DNA of 64,000 bases from Bacteroidota bacterium (lineage in GTDB: Bacteria > Bacteroidota > Bacteroidia > Bacteroidales > BM520): NCBI GenBank assembly GCA_002748065.1, contig PDRJ01000031.1, positions 62,001 through 126,000 of the forward strand. The letters run 5' to 3'. Below the pieces are notes generated by a model. That model worked only from the letters and a program-made list of their open reading frames with translations, did not search any database and was not told the DNA's origin. Made by a program: the position numbers and the translations under genes. Of the stretch, positions 18,562 to 29,403 are shown in pieces. The number at the start of each line of letters is the position of its first letter. The first letter of the stretch is position 1.

Positions 18562-21198
18562 CTACTCTCTTAGCAGGTGTACCTGACCGGTGAGGGTACG
18601 CTCCACCAAACCATCAAGAGTGAGTTCGTAAAGTTGAATCACATAAAAATAGACGCCGGAGGCACTCATTTTGTGGCTAAACTGATTCCTGCCATCCCAA
18701 TTAAGGTCAGGATCCTCGGTACGAAAAACCAACTCACCCCAACGGTTGTAAAATTCGGCGTGCACACGCTCAACGGAGGTATAGGGGAAGGGAGTCAGAA
18801 AGTCGTTGTATTGGTCGCCATTGGGAGTAAAGACGTTGGGCAACTCATACACGGAACAGCTATCATGGGACACACAAACCACATTTGAGGGTTCACTTCG
18901 ATTGCCTACCTCATCCACAGCCACCACATAATAGCAACCAACAATGGTATTGCCTGGGGTGTGCACGTAAGAGGTATCCAGCGGATTGAAAAGCGAGTCA
19001 AGGGGCAGGTATTCGCTCTGCCTGTCAGGCGTATAGTACAGGGTATAAGAGCTGGTCTGTGTACCACACGTCCTCTCGGGATTCGTCCACCTCAGGTGAT
19101 TCGCCAGCAGTGCGCAGTCTGTATCCACGGAAAGGGTTACCCCACAGGGAGGAATATTATCGCGGGGCGTACCACACTGTTCCTGGGAAAAGTTCAGGAG
19201 AGGCGAAACGATACCGGGGATATTGTAAGCCCCCCGGGTACGGATGCGGTAACAATAAGTACGCCCATTGACAAGAGCGGTATCCAGGAACGATGTACCC
19301 GCTACGGTGGTGAGGCTGTCCCACACCGAGGCATCTTCGCTATAGCGGAAGATGTCCGTTTGGGTATTTTGCCACGGCACCTGTGCACTCCACGAGAGTT
19401 GCAGTTCCTGATCACGGCTCTCCACCCGGAGAAAGGGCGTCTGCGCCACCTCAGAGGTTCCTACAGAAAAGGTATTCTCCGGTGTAAGATTCATCAGTTC
19501 AATATAATATAGATAAGGATCATCCCGGGTATCTAGTCCTGAATCCAAAAACAGTGTATCCTCCAGCCCCATATTAGTACCTACCTTCTCCGGAGCATTT
19601 TGTCCAGACCGATAGCGATAAATATCATACTGAAAAGGGCCCGGGGTTATCTCCGGGTCAATCTCAACGGGTTTCGACCACTGGACTGCGACCGTACCTG
19701 TCTCCGCACCTGTGGCAGTGACCGAGGCATGAGTGATCACCGGCAGGTCTCTCTTGAGTGCCATACAGAACTCCTCCGAGGCATAACTCTCCGAACCATC
19801 GGGGAAGAGGGCGGTGAGGCGGTAACAGTACTCCATTCCCTGGACAAGGCCTTCTCCATGGTTATCGTCCGTGAAAGAGGTAACATTTCCCTGAGGGAGT
19901 TGATCAACAAACAGATATCCGGTTTCAGTGGGGACGCCATAATCACAGGCTCCAGACGCCCATGAAGCGCTGCCCACCCGTCGAAAAACCTTGATATGCG
20001 AAGCATTCTCACAGCTATAGGGAAGCCAATTCACCGTAATGCTCCGCCCGGTGGGGATCAACTCCGAGATCTCGGGGGGGGGAGCTATCACCGATATTTG
20101 CATCGACTTTATGTCTGAAAGGTTCACCGGCTCACTATCATCGGTAGCCTTAAAGAATAGCTGCCACGGATTTTTTTGGATATGGCTACATTGTGTCTGC
20201 CACTGAAATAGGGAGGTGACCACACCCTGGCCTTCCGAGTCGACAAAGGTTGCGGGACTCTCGGCCACCAGCAGCGGACCTCCCGTGGCGGTCAACGTCA
20301 CCACATCATTATCCACATCGGAAGCAGTAACCGAAAAGAGGAGGAGATCCCCAGCCATAACACAAGTGTCGGAGAGAGGCGCAATCACCGGGGGCTCATT
20401 CTCACAGGCCAAAATAATAATCTGCATATCACGGGTTACATGCCCTATCAATACGCCCTCTCTCCACTCTTTCACCAAAAAAGCGATGTTATACTCCCCC
20501 TGCATCACCGGGGCATCCCAAAAAACATCACCGGTAACCGGATCCATAGTAAAGAGGGAAGAGGCTTCGGGGAGGATGTATCCCGGAATATTCTGCCCCT
20601 GTTCACCACGACAAGCCACCAACTCATAAGAAAGGCTGTCGCCATCGGGATCGTAGGCTCCGGGGTTATGAACAAAAGGGTGTCCCACACACCCCATATC
20701 AATGGGAGGTAATAAGAGTTGTGGAGAGTTATTGACCCCCAGAAAGGGATTTATCAGGAGTCGGGTATCCACATAGAGAGGAACATTAACCGAATTAGGG
20801 ATATTGATCACGCCATAATTTCTGTTAGGATCCTCTACAGAGATGGTATAGTCACCAGAAGAGGCAAAGGTATGCTCCCCGGTATAAACATTCTTTCTGA
20901 TCCGTTCTCCCACCATCTCCCCGGTATGCTCACAATAAATTCCTGCGGGAGTAATCCCCGGCTCTCCATTCACCCTACGGAGTGTCCCACTATTCCCATC
21001 GCCCCATTGGATTTCCAGCTCACAACGATCAGCCGGACTCTCCGAAAAGGTATAGGTAATAATGGAGACTTCGTAGGTAAGCCCCGAGATATGGCGATAA
21101 ACAATCTCTCCGGCACGCTGATGCGTAGCCATCGTATTGCCCCACGCCAACAGGGCTATCAGCACCCCAAAAGCTCTCCTTAGCCTCAACATATGCAT
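18562..21198 (-). CDS. Large surface protein with type IX secretion (type B, CHU_C) sorting domain
   Basis: Exported protein of about 878 residues, function unknown. Start at 21198 or 21192 (MLRLRRAFGVLIALLAW signal peptide); a longer frame to 21246 is ruled out by the promoter inside it. After the signal comes the THQRAGEI...YEVSIITYT segment typical of gliding-motility-associated proteins, then Ig/cadherin-like and several fibronectin III-like modules (for example ITVNWLPYSCENASHIKVFRR, VAVQWSKP, LQLSWSA). The last 90 residues (LPNVFTPNGDQYNDF ... FYNRWGELVF ... ASGVYFYVIQ) are the type B sorting domain. Probable adhesin or surface-layer component. Monocistronic. Confidence 0.9.
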   Translation of the reverse strand: MHMLRLRRAFGVLIALLAWGNTMATHQRAGEIVYRHISGLTYEVSIITYTFSESPADRCELEIQWGDGNSGTLRRVNGEPGITPAGIYCEHTGEMVGERIRKNVYTGEHTFASSGDYTISVEDPNRNYGVINIPNSVNVPLYVDTRLLINPFLGVNNSPQLLLPPIDMGCVGHPFVHNPGAYDPDGDSLSYELVACRGEQGQNIPGYILPEASSLFTMDPVTGDVFWDAPVMQGEYNIAFLVKEWREGVLIGHVTRDMQIIILACENEPPVIAPLSDTCVMAGDLLLFSVTASDVDNDVVTLTATGGPLLVAESPATFVDSEGQGVVTSLFQWQTQCSHIQKNPWQLFFKATDDSEPVNLSDIKSMQISVIAPPPEISELIPTGRSITVNWLPYSCENASHIKVFRRVGSASWASGACDYGVPTETGYLFVDQLPQGNVTSFTDDNHGEGLVQGMEYCYRLTALFPDGSESYASEEFCMALKRDLPVITHASVTATGAETGTVAVQWSKPVEIDPEITPGPFQYDIYRYRSGQNAPEKVGTNMGLEDTLFLDSGLDTRDDPYLYYIELMNLTPENTFSVGTSEVAQTPFLRVESRDQELQLSWSAQVPWQNTQTDIFRYSEDASVWDSLTTVAGTSFLDTALVNGRTYCYRIRTRGAYNIPGIVSPLLNFSQEQCGTPRDNIPPCGVTLSVDTDCALLANHLRWTNPERTCGTQTSSYTLYYTPDRQSEYLPLDSLFNPLDTSYVHTPGNTIVGCYYVVAVDEVGNRSEPSNVVCVSHDSCSVYELPNVFTPNGDQYNDFLTPFPYTSVERVHAEFYNRWGELVFRTEDPDLNWDGRNQFSHKMSASGVYFYVIQLYELTLDGLVERTLTGQVHLLRE

Positions 21199-21216
21199 CT
21201 CTATCCGATGTTTGGT

Positions 21217-21247
21217 CAAAAGTACAAACTTTAAGAAACTTCCCAAA
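21217..21247 (-). promoter_or_regulatory. Consensus promoter of the type B-sorted protein gene
   Basis: TTTG -33 element (21244-21247), exactly 19-nt spacer, and TACTTTTG -7 element (21217-21224). One of the best promoter matches in the window; it lies 18 bp before the ATG at 21198. Confidence 0.8.
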
Positions 21248-21274
21248 GAGAATCATCTGCATTATGCTTAATTC

Positions 21275-21298
21275 GAGTCTCTCTATAAAGTCGAGGTT
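21275..21298. repeat. Degenerate end of the 151-bp element
   Basis: GAGTCTCTCTATAAAGTC differs from the element end GAGTCCGTCTATAAAGTC by two bases. Only the terminal repeat is left. Confidence 0.5.
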
Positions 21299-21326
21299 TT
21301 AAAAAGAATTCATATAAAAACAAATC

Positions 21327-21470
21327 CTACGTTATTACCCTGCAGGAAGGGTATTGGATCTTGTCAACAATTCGAACAATGGATCTACGACCGTCCAGAA
21401 GTTTTATATTTCGTTCTTTAGCTCCTGTAATGTTTGCAATGTCACCATTTTCAGGTAGGATAAATCTCTT
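21327..21470 (-). pseudogene. Possible 3' remnant of an unidentified gene
   Basis: A 47-codon open stretch ending in TAG encodes a protein-like sequence (RFILPENGDIANITGAKE ... VRIVDKIQYPSCRVIT). It has no start codon in a plausible place, is closed upstream by TAG, and the 151-bp element begins 20 bp further up. I read it as the C-terminus of a gene cut by element-related rearrangement; family unknown. Confidence 0.35.
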
Positions 21471-21490
21471 CTACACAGGTAAGATAATTA

Positions 21491-21641
21491 GAATCCGTCT
21501 ATAAAGTCCGACTTCTTCGTTACGCTTGTCTTCCAAATGGTCATTTACCCTGGTAAACTCACCTATTTCAGCCTTTGCAAGCCTCGAATTCGAACTTTCT
21601 AGACAGCCTCTTCTCACAACGCTGACTTTATGGACAGACAC
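21491..21641 (-). repeat. Full 151-bp MITE-like element, copy B
   Basis: Read on the minus strand it begins GTGTCTGTCC and ends GGATTC, matching copy C (62208) almost throughout. It is flanked by TAATTA on both sides (21485-21490 and 21642-21647), a perfect 6-bp target duplication, though this hexamer is itself palindromic. Confidence 0.92.
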
Positions 21642-21792
21642 TAATTACCGAAGGTAAAACGCAAAAAGCCTCAGGTTCTATGGGCAAAAGAGCGTCGTTT
21701 TTTATCAATTTTCAAATGCTAATGCAATGGATCCTTTTTCTCAAAATCCCGATATTTATGCGTTAGAGAAGAGCCTTAAGCGATCATTTTCC

Positions 21793-21800
21793 TATTTTTG
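21793..21800 (+). promoter_or_regulatory. -7 promoter element of rel
   Basis: TATTTTTG, exact match to TAnnTTTG, 22 bp before the ATG at 21823. It makes the in-frame ATG at 21727 unlikely as a start. Confidence 0.55.
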
Positions 21801-21822
21801 TTTTTGGGAAAGAAAAAACGGC

Positions 21823-24060
21823 ATGTATCAAATCAACGAAGAGTTAGAAAAGAGAGAAATTTTAATACGCTATCGGCATTTACTCAGAGCTTGGAAATCG
21901 GATAACAAAAAGGAGCATTACCCCATTATCCGCAAGGCATTTGAGTTTGCTGTTGAAGCACACAAGGGGGTACGAAGAAAATCGGGAGAGCCCTATATCT
22001 ACCATCCGCTGGAGGTGGCACGGATCTGTGCTGCCGAAATCGGTTTGGGGAAGACTTCTATTGTTTGTGCCCTTCTCCACGATGTGGTAGAGGATACGGA
22101 CTACACATTAGAGGACATCAAGGAACATTTTGGAGAGAAGGTGGCGGAGATCATTGACGGGCTCACCAAGATTGCTTCCATCAACATGGACAAAAACAAT
22201 GCCTCCATCCAGGCGGAGAACTTCAAGAAGATGATTCTCACCCTTTCAGCAGATGTGAGAGTCATTCTTATTAAGTTGGCCGATCGCACCCATAACATGC
22301 GAACATTGGATTCCATGCCGTTGCATAAGCAGTTGAAAATTGCCTCTGAAACGCTTTTTCTTTATGCACCGCTTGCCCATCGGTTGGGACTTTACCTCAT
22401 CAAAAGCGAATTGGAGGATCTCTCCCTCAAATACACGGAACCGGAAATTTACGAAACCATCACACGAAAGTTACAGGAGAGCGAGCAAGATCGAAAGCGA
22501 CTCATTATGAAGTTCATCTATCCCATAAAAAAGGATCTTGCCCTCCAGAGTTTCGACTACGAAATCAAAGCTCGTACTAAATCGATCTTCTCTATCTGGA
22601 AAAAGATGAAGAAGAAGGATATCCCCTTTGAAGAGGTCTACGACCTCTTTGCCATTCGAATTGTGGTTAATACCGACTTGAAGTGGGAGAAAGCAGATTG
22701 TTGGAAAGTTTACTCCATCGTAACAGACCACTATAGTCCAAAACAAGATCGGCTTCGGGACTGGATTAGTACGCCCAAGGCCAACGGATACGAGTCGCTT
22801 CACACCACTGTCATGAGCAATGAAGGGCAGTGGGTAGAGGTTCAAATCCGCACAGAGAGGATGAATGAAATTGCCGAGCGGGGCTATGCGGCACACTGGA
22901 AATACAAGGGGGAAACTGGTCAAGAAAGCAGCCTTGACAAGTGGCTTTACCGCATCCAGGATCTGATCAACAGCTCTGATTCGGATGCCCTCAGTTTTCT
23001 TGACGACTTCAAAATGAATCTCTTCGCCGACGAGATTTTTGTATTTACGCCCAAAGGGGACTTGCGCACCCTTCCGGCACAATCCACGGTACTTGATTTT
23101 GCATACTCCATCCACAGTCAATTGGGTAACAGTTGTATCGCCGCGAAAGTGAACCACAAATTGGCGTCCATCGACCATATTCTCTCCTCCGGAGATCAGG
23201 TAGAGATCATCATATCCAAAAAACAGAAACCTTCGGAAGAGTGGCTGAATATGGTCAACACCGCGAGGGCAAAAAATGGTATCAAAGAGGCCATCAAGGC
23301 AGAAAAGAAAAAGTATTATTCCATTGGAGATAAAGAACTTCATTCCATTTTTTCAACCTTGAAAATAGCCTACCGTAACGAGTATATTGATTTCCTGCTC
23401 AAGGAGTTCGATCTTCACACCAAGAGTGATCTTTTTTACCGGGTTGCCTTGGGAAAAATCAATGCGGCCAATATTCAGAAGGCATTTAAGATCCAAAAGA
23501 AGCACAAGAGTGGATTCAAACGTTTACTGTGGTGGACCCGGGAGAAGGACAACTCATCCACACTAAGTCAAATGATTCAGGATCAAACCAAAGAGAATCC
23601 TGAGACACTCGTACTGGAAGACAACATCGAAGATATCAAATACAATATTTCAAAGTGCTGTAACCCTATTCCGGGGGATGATGTGGTAGGATTTATCACC
23701 CATAAAAATGTGATTCGCATCCATCGAACCAACTGTAACGAAGCCATCAAACAGATGTCACGACATGGCAACCGCATCGTCAAGGCCAAATGGCGTTCCC
23801 ACGATGAGATAGGATTCCTCACCGGCATTCGCTTTGATGGTATGGACAAGAAGGGATTGCTCAACGAGATCACGAACATTATCGTCAAGAAACATGATAT
23901 TAACATCCGTTCTATCAACGTAAAATCACACCAGGGAATTACCGATGGAGAGATCATTCTCTACATTAACGATACGCAAAAACTCTACGAACTCATGGAA
24001 CACCTACGAGCAATTCCCCAGCTTGAACATGTCACACGTATCAACCGCAATGTAGAATAA
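21823..24060 (+). CDS. Bifunctional (p)ppGpp synthetase/hydrolase, RelA/SpoT family
   Basis: Stringent-response enzyme of 745 residues that makes and breaks (p)ppGpp. The hydrolase (HD) domain is intact: HDVVEDTD with His86-Asp87. The synthetase domain contains RLRDWISTPKANGYESLHT. Then come TGS (about 390-450), a zinc-finger/conserved-Cys segment (NISKCCNPIPGDDVVGFITH) and a C-terminal ACT domain (GLLNEITNI...). The intact HD motif argues for a Rel/SpoT-type bifunctional enzyme rather than a RelA-only synthetase. The start at 21823 fits family length and promoter. It is followed by a Fur-family gene and purA, an arrangement I believe recurs in Bacteroidota. Confidence 0.95.
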   Translation: MYQINEELEKREILIRYRHLLRAWKSDNKKEHYPIIRKAFEFAVEAHKGVRRKSGEPYIYHPLEVARICAAEIGLGKTSIVCALLHDVVEDTDYTLEDIKEHFGEKVAEIIDGLTKIASINMDKNNASIQAENFKKMILTLSADVRVILIKLADRTHNMRTLDSMPLHKQLKIASETLFLYAPLAHRLGLYLIKSELEDLSLKYTEPEIYETITRKLQESEQDRKRLIMKFIYPIKKDLALQSFDYEIKARTKSIFSIWKKMKKKDIPFEEVYDLFAIRIVVNTDLKWEKADCWKVYSIVTDHYSPKQDRLRDWISTPKANGYESLHTTVMSNEGQWVEVQIRTERMNEIAERGYAAHWKYKGETGQESSLDKWLYRIQDLINSSDSDALSFLDDFKMNLFADEIFVFTPKGDLRTLPAQSTVLDFAYSIHSQLGNSCIAAKVNHKLASIDHILSSGDQVEIIISKKQKPSEEWLNMVNTARAKNGIKEAIKAEKKKYYSIGDKELHSIFSTLKIAYRNEYIDFLLKEFDLHTKSDLFYRVALGKINAANIQKAFKIQKKHKSGFKRLLWWTREKDNSSTLSQMIQDQTKENPETLVLEDNIEDIKYNISKCCNPIPGDDVVGFITHKNVIRIHRTNCNEAIKQMSRHGNRIVKAKWRSHDEIGFLTGIRFDGMDKKGLLNEITNIIVKKHDINIRSINVKSHQGITDGEIILYINDTQKLYELMEHLRAIPQLEHVTRINRNVE

Positions 24061-24072
24061 AAGAGGCATCTA

Positions 24073-24104
24073 TTTGGACTTATTCTAAATAATAAATACC
24101 TTTG
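24073..24104 (+). promoter_or_regulatory. Consensus promoter of the Fur-family gene
   Basis: TTTG (24073-24076), 20-nt spacer, TACCTTTG (24097-24104), 21 bp before the ATG at 24126. It excludes the in-frame TTG at 24102 as a start. Confidence 0.78.
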
Positions 24105-24125
24105 CTAACGTTAATATGCACAAGA

Positions 24126-24575
24126 ATGAAAGAAGATGTAACTCCTGACTTGGCAACGGTAAAAAAGATTTTTACGGACTATCTGGAACACAATGGTCAT
24201 CGCAAAACCCCGGAGCGTTTCACCATACTGAAGGAGATCTACTCCACGGATGGACATTTTGACATTGAGTCTCTCTATATCCGAATGAAACAGAACAAGT
24301 ACCGTGTAAGCAGGGCCACCCTTTACAACACCATCGAACTTCTGCTTGCCTGCAACTTAGTCATCAAACACCAATTTGTAAATAACTGCGCAGAGTTTGA
24401 ACGCAGTTATAAATTCAAGCGCCACGACCACTTCATTGACGTAGAGACGGGAGATATCAGCGAATTTTCTGATCCTCGCATTGAAGAGATTAAGGCTTTT
24501 GTAGAGAAAAAGCTAGGGGTCACTATTTCGCACCACTCTCTCACATTTTATGGTACAAAGTCGGAGAAGAAGTAA
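24126..24575 (+). CDS. Fur family transcriptional regulator
   Basis: Metal- or peroxide-responsive repressor of 149 residues. The winged helix is N-terminal ([15 protein letters not shown], then [19 protein letters not shown] as recognition helix region). The dimer/metal domain follows ([25 protein letters not shown]). The CxxC pair that binds structural zinc in many Fur proteins is replaced by DVETG, so structural zinc is probably absent; the HDH metal-site motif is kept. Which metal it senses (Fur, PerR or Zur type) cannot be decided from sequence. Confidence 0.9.
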   Translation: MKEDVTPDLATVKKIFTDYLEHNGHRKTPERFTILKEIYSTDGHFDIESLYIRMKQNKYRVSRATLYNTIELLLACNLVIKHQFVNNCAEFERSYKFKRHDHFIDVETGDISEFSDPRIEEIKAFVEKKLGVTISHHSLTFYGTKSEKK

Positions 24576-24598
24576 ACGATTTTTGTATCTTTAGAGCC

Positions 24599-25888
24599 AT
24601 GAAGATAGACGTTTTATTAGGGCTCCAATGGGGAGACGAGGGGAAAGGTAAGATTGTTGACGTGTTAACGCCACAATATGAAGTTATTGCACGTTTTCAA
24701 GGTGGGGCTAACGCCGGTCACACCCTGGAGTTTAACGGACAAAAGCATATTTTGCACCTCATCCCCAGTGGTATTTTCCATGAAAAGACAGAAAACATAA
24801 TTGGTAATGGGGTAATTGTAGACCCCTTTATCCTTGAGAAGGAGATTAACGGACTTAAAGCATCGGGTTTTGATCCTACGCGCAACCTACTACTCTCCCT
24901 CAAGACGCACCTCATCCTTCCCACACACCGCCTTTTAGATGCTTGTTACGAGTTTTTAAAAGGAAAAGAGAAAATCGGAAGCACACTTAAAGGCATTGGT
25001 CCCACCTACACCGACAAGACCGCACGGAAAGGGATACGTGTAGGCGATCTTTTTAAACAAGATTTCCAAGAGCGTTACAAGCAGTTAAAAGCGACCCATC
25101 TTCAAATCATTGAGGCCAATGGATTTGACGCTTCAGCAATTACGTTGGAGGATATTCCATGGCAAGCGTACGAGAAACAGTGGTTTGATGCACTGGAGAC
25201 AATCAAGTCATTAAGGATCATTAATTGTGAATATTACCTGAACCAGAAATTACGCGAGGGGAAGAAGATCCTGGCCGAAGGAGCACAGGGGACCCTCCTT
25301 GATGTTGATTATGGTTTTTATCCTTTTGTAACCTCTTCGTCAACAGTCGCTTCCGGCGTATGTACCGGTTTAGGAGTCGCGCCCTCTTCCATAGGGCGCG
25401 TTTATGGCATTGCCAAAGCCTATTGCACGCGTGTGGGAAGCGGCCCTTTCCCCACAGAGCTACATGATGCCACCGGACAAAAACTCAGGGAACAGGGACA
25501 TGAGTTTGGAAGCACGACGGGAAGACCGCGCCGTTGTGGTTGGATTGATCTCCCCCTTCTAAAATATGCCGTCATGCTAAATGGGGTTACCGATCTTATC
25601 CTCACCAAGGCTGATGTATTGGGAGGATTTGAAGAGATCTCTGCTTGTACCGGATACACCTATAAGGGGTGTACTACCGACGAGATTCCTTTCGACATTT
25701 GTGATAAAGCCGTTGAACCTCATTATATTCAACTGAAAGGATGGGAACAGGGTCTTGAAAGAGTCAAGAACTACCGGGATACCAACCCCAACCTACAGGC
25801 GTACATCCGTTACATTGAGGAGGCCATTGGCGTACCCGTAGCCATTGTATCCGTAGGACCAGATCGGGAACAAACGTTGAAACGATAA
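24599..25888 (+). CDS. purA: Adenylosuccinate synthetase
   Basis: Converts IMP, GTP and aspartate to adenylosuccinate, the first step of AMP synthesis. 429 residues, normal length. Begins with the signature GLQWGDEGKGKIVD, followed by NAGHT; the IMP loop (GIGPTYTDKTARKGIRVGDL) and GSTTGRPRRCGW are clear. The promoter-like TATCTTTA (24586-24593, one mismatch) ends five bases before the ATG, so the message may be leaderless, or the gene is read through from the Fur-family gene 23 bp upstream. Confidence 0.97.
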   Translation: MKIDVLLGLQWGDEGKGKIVDVLTPQYEVIARFQGGANAGHTLEFNGQKHILHLIPSGIFHEKTENIIGNGVIVDPFILEKEINGLKASGFDPTRNLLLSLKTHLILPTHRLLDACYEFLKGKEKIGSTLKGIGPTYTDKTARKGIRVGDLFKQDFQERYKQLKATHLQIIEANGFDASAITLEDIPWQAYEKQWFDALETIKSLRIINCEYYLNQKLREGKKILAEGAQGTLLDVDYGFYPFVTSSSTVASGVCTGLGVAPSSIGRVYGIAKAYCTRVGSGPFPTELHDATGQKLREQGHEFGSTTGRPRRCGWIDLPLLKYAVMLNGVTDLILTKADVLGGFEEISACTGYTYKGCTTDEIPFDICDKAVEPHYIQLKGWEQGLERVKNYRDTNPNLQAYIRYIEEAIGVPVAIVSVGPDREQTLKR

Positions 25889-26091
25889 ATCTACCCTTCC
25901 ATTTTCCGCATTACCACGCTCTGAAAAGGTTGTTGATGAGTTCTCGTTAATCTACGCCACCAGGGTTGATGGCCTCTCGGCGGAGTTTTCTATATCCATC
26001 TCTATGGGAACTCCTCCTCTGAGCTACTATAAGAAACTATTTTTGCTATACGTTGTAGACTGCTCACATCCAAGGGGGGAGTCATCGCTCC

Positions 26092-26118
26092 GCGCATAGG
26101 GCCATAGTCCCTATGCGC
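26092..26118. terminator. Hairpin between convergent purA and infB
   Basis: A perfect 10-bp stem GCGCATAGGG/CCCTATGCGC with a 7-nt loop. A weak T-rich stretch follows on the plus strand. It lies 28 bp beyond the infB stop and about 200 bp beyond purA, so it may end transcription from both sides. The rest of 25889-26145 shows only a weaker GGAGTT/AACTCC pair. Confidence 0.55.
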
Positions 26119-26145
26119 TGATTTTATCGTATGGAGGAAAGGAGA

Positions 26146-29100
26146 TTACAGTTTTCGTTTGATCTCCACCTCTTCATATCCTTCGATAATATCTCCCACT
26201 TTAATATCATTAAAGTTCTCGATATTCAATCCACACTCATAGCCAAATTTGACCTCCTTCACATCATCCTTAAATCGCTTAAGCGATCCCAGTTTACCGG
26301 TATAAACTACAATTCCATCGCGAATGATACGCACTTGGGTATTTCGGTTAATGGTTCCATCAAGGACATAACATCCAGCGATGGTTCCCACCTTAGAGAT
26401 CTTAAAGGTCTCACGAATCTCCAGGTTACAGGTAATCTTCTCTTCCAGCGTAGGAGCAAGCATTCCCTGGATTGCATCCTTCAATTCATTGATAGCATTG
26501 TAGATAACCGAATAGAGACGAATATCGATCTGTTCATTATCGGCCAATTTACGTGCACTCAAAGAAGGACGTACCTGGAAGCCAATAATAATCGCATCGG
26601 AAGCCGTGGCCAACAACACATCGGAGTCGATAATCTGTCCCACTGACTTATGAATAATATTCACCTGCACCTCATCATTGGAGAGCTTAAGAAGCGAATC
26701 GGCAAGGGCTTCTACGGAGCCATCCACATCACCCTTCACAATAATATTCAGCTCTTTAAAGTTACCCACAGCAATACGTCTTCCGATCTCATCAAGGGTA
26801 ATATGTTTTTGGGTACGGATTCCCTGTTCACGCTGTAGCTGTTGACGTTTAGAGGCGATTTTCTTTGCCTTAGACTCATCGGTCAGCACATTAAAGCTAT
26901 CACCGGCTTGAGGGGCTCCTGCCAAGCCAAGCATCAGTACAGGCGTAGAGGGTCCAGCTTCTACGATGGATTGGTTTCTTTCGTTATGAAGCGCTCTTAC
27001 CCGTCCGGCATTGGATCCGGCCAGCACCATATCTCCCACACGCAAGGTTCCGTCTTGCACCAATAATTTGGCGATATAACCTCTTCCTTTATCCAGGGAG
27101 GATTCAAGGACGGTACCCTTCGCCAGGGCAGAGGGGTGTCCCTTAAGTTCTAGCATTTCTGCTTCAAGGAGCACCTTTTCCAGCAGTTTATCAATATGCA
27201 ATCCTTTCTTTGCCGAAATTTCTTGACTCTGATATTTTCCGCCCCACTCTTCCACAAGAATATTCATGTTGGCGAGCCCCTCTTTGATCACTTCGGGGTT
27301 GGCACCGGGTTTATCAATCTTGTTAATTGCAAAAACGATAGGAACGCCGGCGGCCTGAGCGTGGTTTATAGCCTCTATGGTTTGAGGCATCACCTTATCG
27401 TCTGCGGCAATCACGATAATGGTCACATCCGTCACTTGAGCACCCCGTGCACGCATGGCGGTAAAGGCTTCGTGACCGGGTGTATCGAGGAAAGTAATCT
27501 TACGATTCCCCTCCAGGGTCACCTCATAAGCGCCAATATGCTGGGTAATCCCTCCAGCCTCACCGGCAATCACATTGGAGTGACGAATATAGTCTAGCAG
27601 AGAGGTCTTACCGTGATCAACGTGTCCCATCACAGTGACAATGGGATGACGAGGTATGGCTTCTCCCCTCTCCTCTTGCTCTTCCATTCCCTCTTCGATA
27701 GCCTCTTGAACTTCCACACTCACGAACTCCAGCTTATAGCCAAACTCTTCGGCGATAAGGTTCAATGTTTCAGCATCTAACCGTTGGTTGATGGAAACAA
27801 AAAGCCCCAGCGACATACAGGTTCCAATCACGTTGGTAGGGGGCACCTCCATCATGGTAGCCAGTTCACTCACTGTCACAAACTCGGTCACTTTAAGCAC
27901 ATTCCTTTCTGCCTCTTTACGAGCGATATCGGCCTGTTCTGTTTGTTGTACTTTGGCACGCTTATCCCTACGATGTTTTGAAGCCCGGGATTTCCCTCTG
28001 GATTCGAGTTGCTTAAGGGTTTCACTAATTTGCTTTTGAACTTCTTCGTCAGAGACCTCTTGTTTTTGAAGATCTTTCTTTTTCTTCTGAGCTCGTCCCT
28101 TATTGGTATCGCGTTGTAACCGTCCTTGCTGCTTCTGCTGTTGGCTCTGGTCGCCCGGTTTACTAATCCGCTTCCGTTTTTTTCGTTTTTGACCGGAATC
28201 GGCAGAGGAGGCAACTGGTTTTTTCTTGGATGGTTTTTTCTCTACAGGAAGTTCCATCGATCCAAGAATGACAGGCCCGGAGAGTTTCTCAACCTTTGTT
28301 TCCAAGAAGTTATCCGGTTTTTTATCTTCTGCAGGAGGAGGCGTTTTAGCCAAAGACTCCGCAGGAGTTTTCTCTTCTGATGGTGGTAAGCTTTCCTCTT
28401 TTAGCTTCTGTTTCTCCGGTTTTTCCTCTTTCTTCTCACGCTTCTCCTGGGAGGATATCCTCTCCTCTTCCCTTCTCTTGCGTTGTCGTTCAGACTCCAC
28501 CTTCTTTCGATCTTCCCGTTCTTTTTGTTTCTGTTCTTTTGTTTTTTTCGGAGGCCTTGTGCGTTGGTTCAGATCATCAAGGTTAATCTTTCCAACCACC
28601 TTCAGGGAACCTCTGTCACTTTGTTCTTCTTCCTTGAGGGGTTCCTCTTCTTTTTCAGGAGCCTCTTCTTTTTCAAGAGTCTCTTCTGAAACCTCTTCTT
28701 GTGAGCTTATAACAGCCACCGTCTCAGGAGAAGGTTCTGCTACTGCTTCAAGGGGCTCTTTTTCGATAGGTTCCTGAACCTTCTCTTCGACGGGCACCTC
28801 CTCCTCTTTCAATTGTTGTTCTTTTTTCGTTGGTTCCGGTTCTTTAGATTTTTCTTCCGGCAACGCTGCTTCTTTAGGAACGACCTCTTCCGGTACCTTC
28901 CTCTCCTCAGGTTCTGGCGAAGGCGTCTGTTTCTTAGAAGTTTCTATTTCCGAGGGAGTGGCAACCTCTTCCGAGGAGGGAGCGACAAAACTATTTTTGA
29001 TAATAAACTCCTCTGTAGTTTTATCCTCCTCCGGAGTCACTTTCTTCTCCTCACTGTTTTGCAGCTTTTTATAATCTATCTCAATCCTGGCAGCTTCGTC

Positions 29101-29280
29101 CTTCAGACTTTTTTCAGATTGATACTCTCCGGCTACGATATCATACATTTCGGGAGTCAGCTTATAGTTCGGCTTCTCCTCCACATCCCCGTACCCTTTC
29201 TTATGAAGAAATTCCACAATGGTATGCATTCCCACATTGAATTCCTTTGCTGCTTTTGCTAATCGTATCGGTTTGCTCAT
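26146..29280 (-). CDS. infB: Translation initiation factor IF-2
   Basis: GTPase that brings initiator tRNA to the ribosome. 1044 residues from the ATG at 29280 ([17 protein letters not shown]). Two IF2-N type helical domains, an unusually long low-complexity middle (about residues 90-440) rich in Glu, Lys and Pro, then the G domain: [27 protein letters not shown] and NKID, and the C-terminal domains II-IV. The charged linker is typical of IF-2 but long here. Last gene of the rimP-nusA-infB transcription unit; 123 bp separate it from nusA. Confidence 0.97.
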   Translation of the reverse strand: MSKPIRLAKAAKEFNVGMHTIVEFLHKKGYGDVEEKPNYKLTPEMYDIVAGEYQSEKSLKDEAARIEIDYKKLQNSEEKKVTPEEDKTTEEFIIKNSFVAPSSEEVATPSEIETSKKQTPSPEPEERKVPEEVVPKEAALPEEKSKEPEPTKKEQQLKEEEVPVEEKVQEPIEKEPLEAVAEPSPETVAVISSQEEVSEETLEKEEAPEKEEEPLKEEEQSDRGSLKVVGKINLDDLNQRTRPPKKTKEQKQKEREDRKKVESERQRKRREEERISSQEKREKKEEKPEKQKLKEESLPPSEEKTPAESLAKTPPPAEDKKPDNFLETKVEKLSGPVILGSMELPVEKKPSKKKPVASSADSGQKRKKRKRISKPGDQSQQQKQQGRLQRDTNKGRAQKKKKDLQKQEVSDEEVQKQISETLKQLESRGKSRASKHRRDKRAKVQQTEQADIARKEAERNVLKVTEFVTVSELATMMEVPPTNVIGTCMSLGLFVSINQRLDAETLNLIAEEFGYKLEFVSVEVQEAIEEGMEEQEERGEAIPRHPIVTVMGHVDHGKTSLLDYIRHSNVIAGEAGGITQHIGAYEVTLEGNRKITFLDTPGHEAFTAMRARGAQVTDVTIIVIAADDKVMPQTIEAINHAQAAGVPIVFAINKIDKPGANPEVIKEGLANMNILVEEWGGKYQSQEISAKKGLHIDKLLEKVLLEAEMLELKGHPSALAKGTVLESSLDKGRGYIAKLLVQDGTLRVGDMVLAGSNAGRVRALHNERNQSIVEAGPSTPVLMLGLAGAPQAGDSFNVLTDESKAKKIASKRQQLQREQGIRTQKHITLDEIGRRIAVGNFKELNIIVKGDVDGSVEALADSLLKLSNDEVQVNIIHKSVGQIIDSDVLLATASDAIIIGFQVRPSLSARKLADNEQIDIRLYSVIYNAINELKDAIQGMLAPTLEEKITCNLEIRETFKISKVGTIAGCYVLDGTINRNTQVRIIRDGIVVYTGKLGSLKRFKDDVKEVKFGYECGLNIENFNDIKVGDIIEGYEEVEIKRKL

Positions 29281-29403
29281 AATCTGAAATAGGTTTCTAC
29301 CCCGGATCGAAATCAGTTTTCTTAACATAAAAAATCACTTTAGACGGCAACTTATTATTCCGGGTACTAAGCTGCCGGTATATATATATATCCTTTCAAC
29401 ACG

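Larger units (their letters stand above)
21248..21792. other. Intergenic region with repeat and gene debris
   Basis: About 545 bp without an intact gene between divergent genes. It holds a degenerate element end (21275-21298), a possible minus-strand gene remnant (21327-21470) and the full 151-bp element copy B (21491-21641). The rel promoter element starts directly after it. Confidence 0.7.

Noticed and set aside
22471..23343. A 290-codon minus-strand frame inside rel
   Set aside because: Antisense shadow of the well-supported rel gene; no family features.
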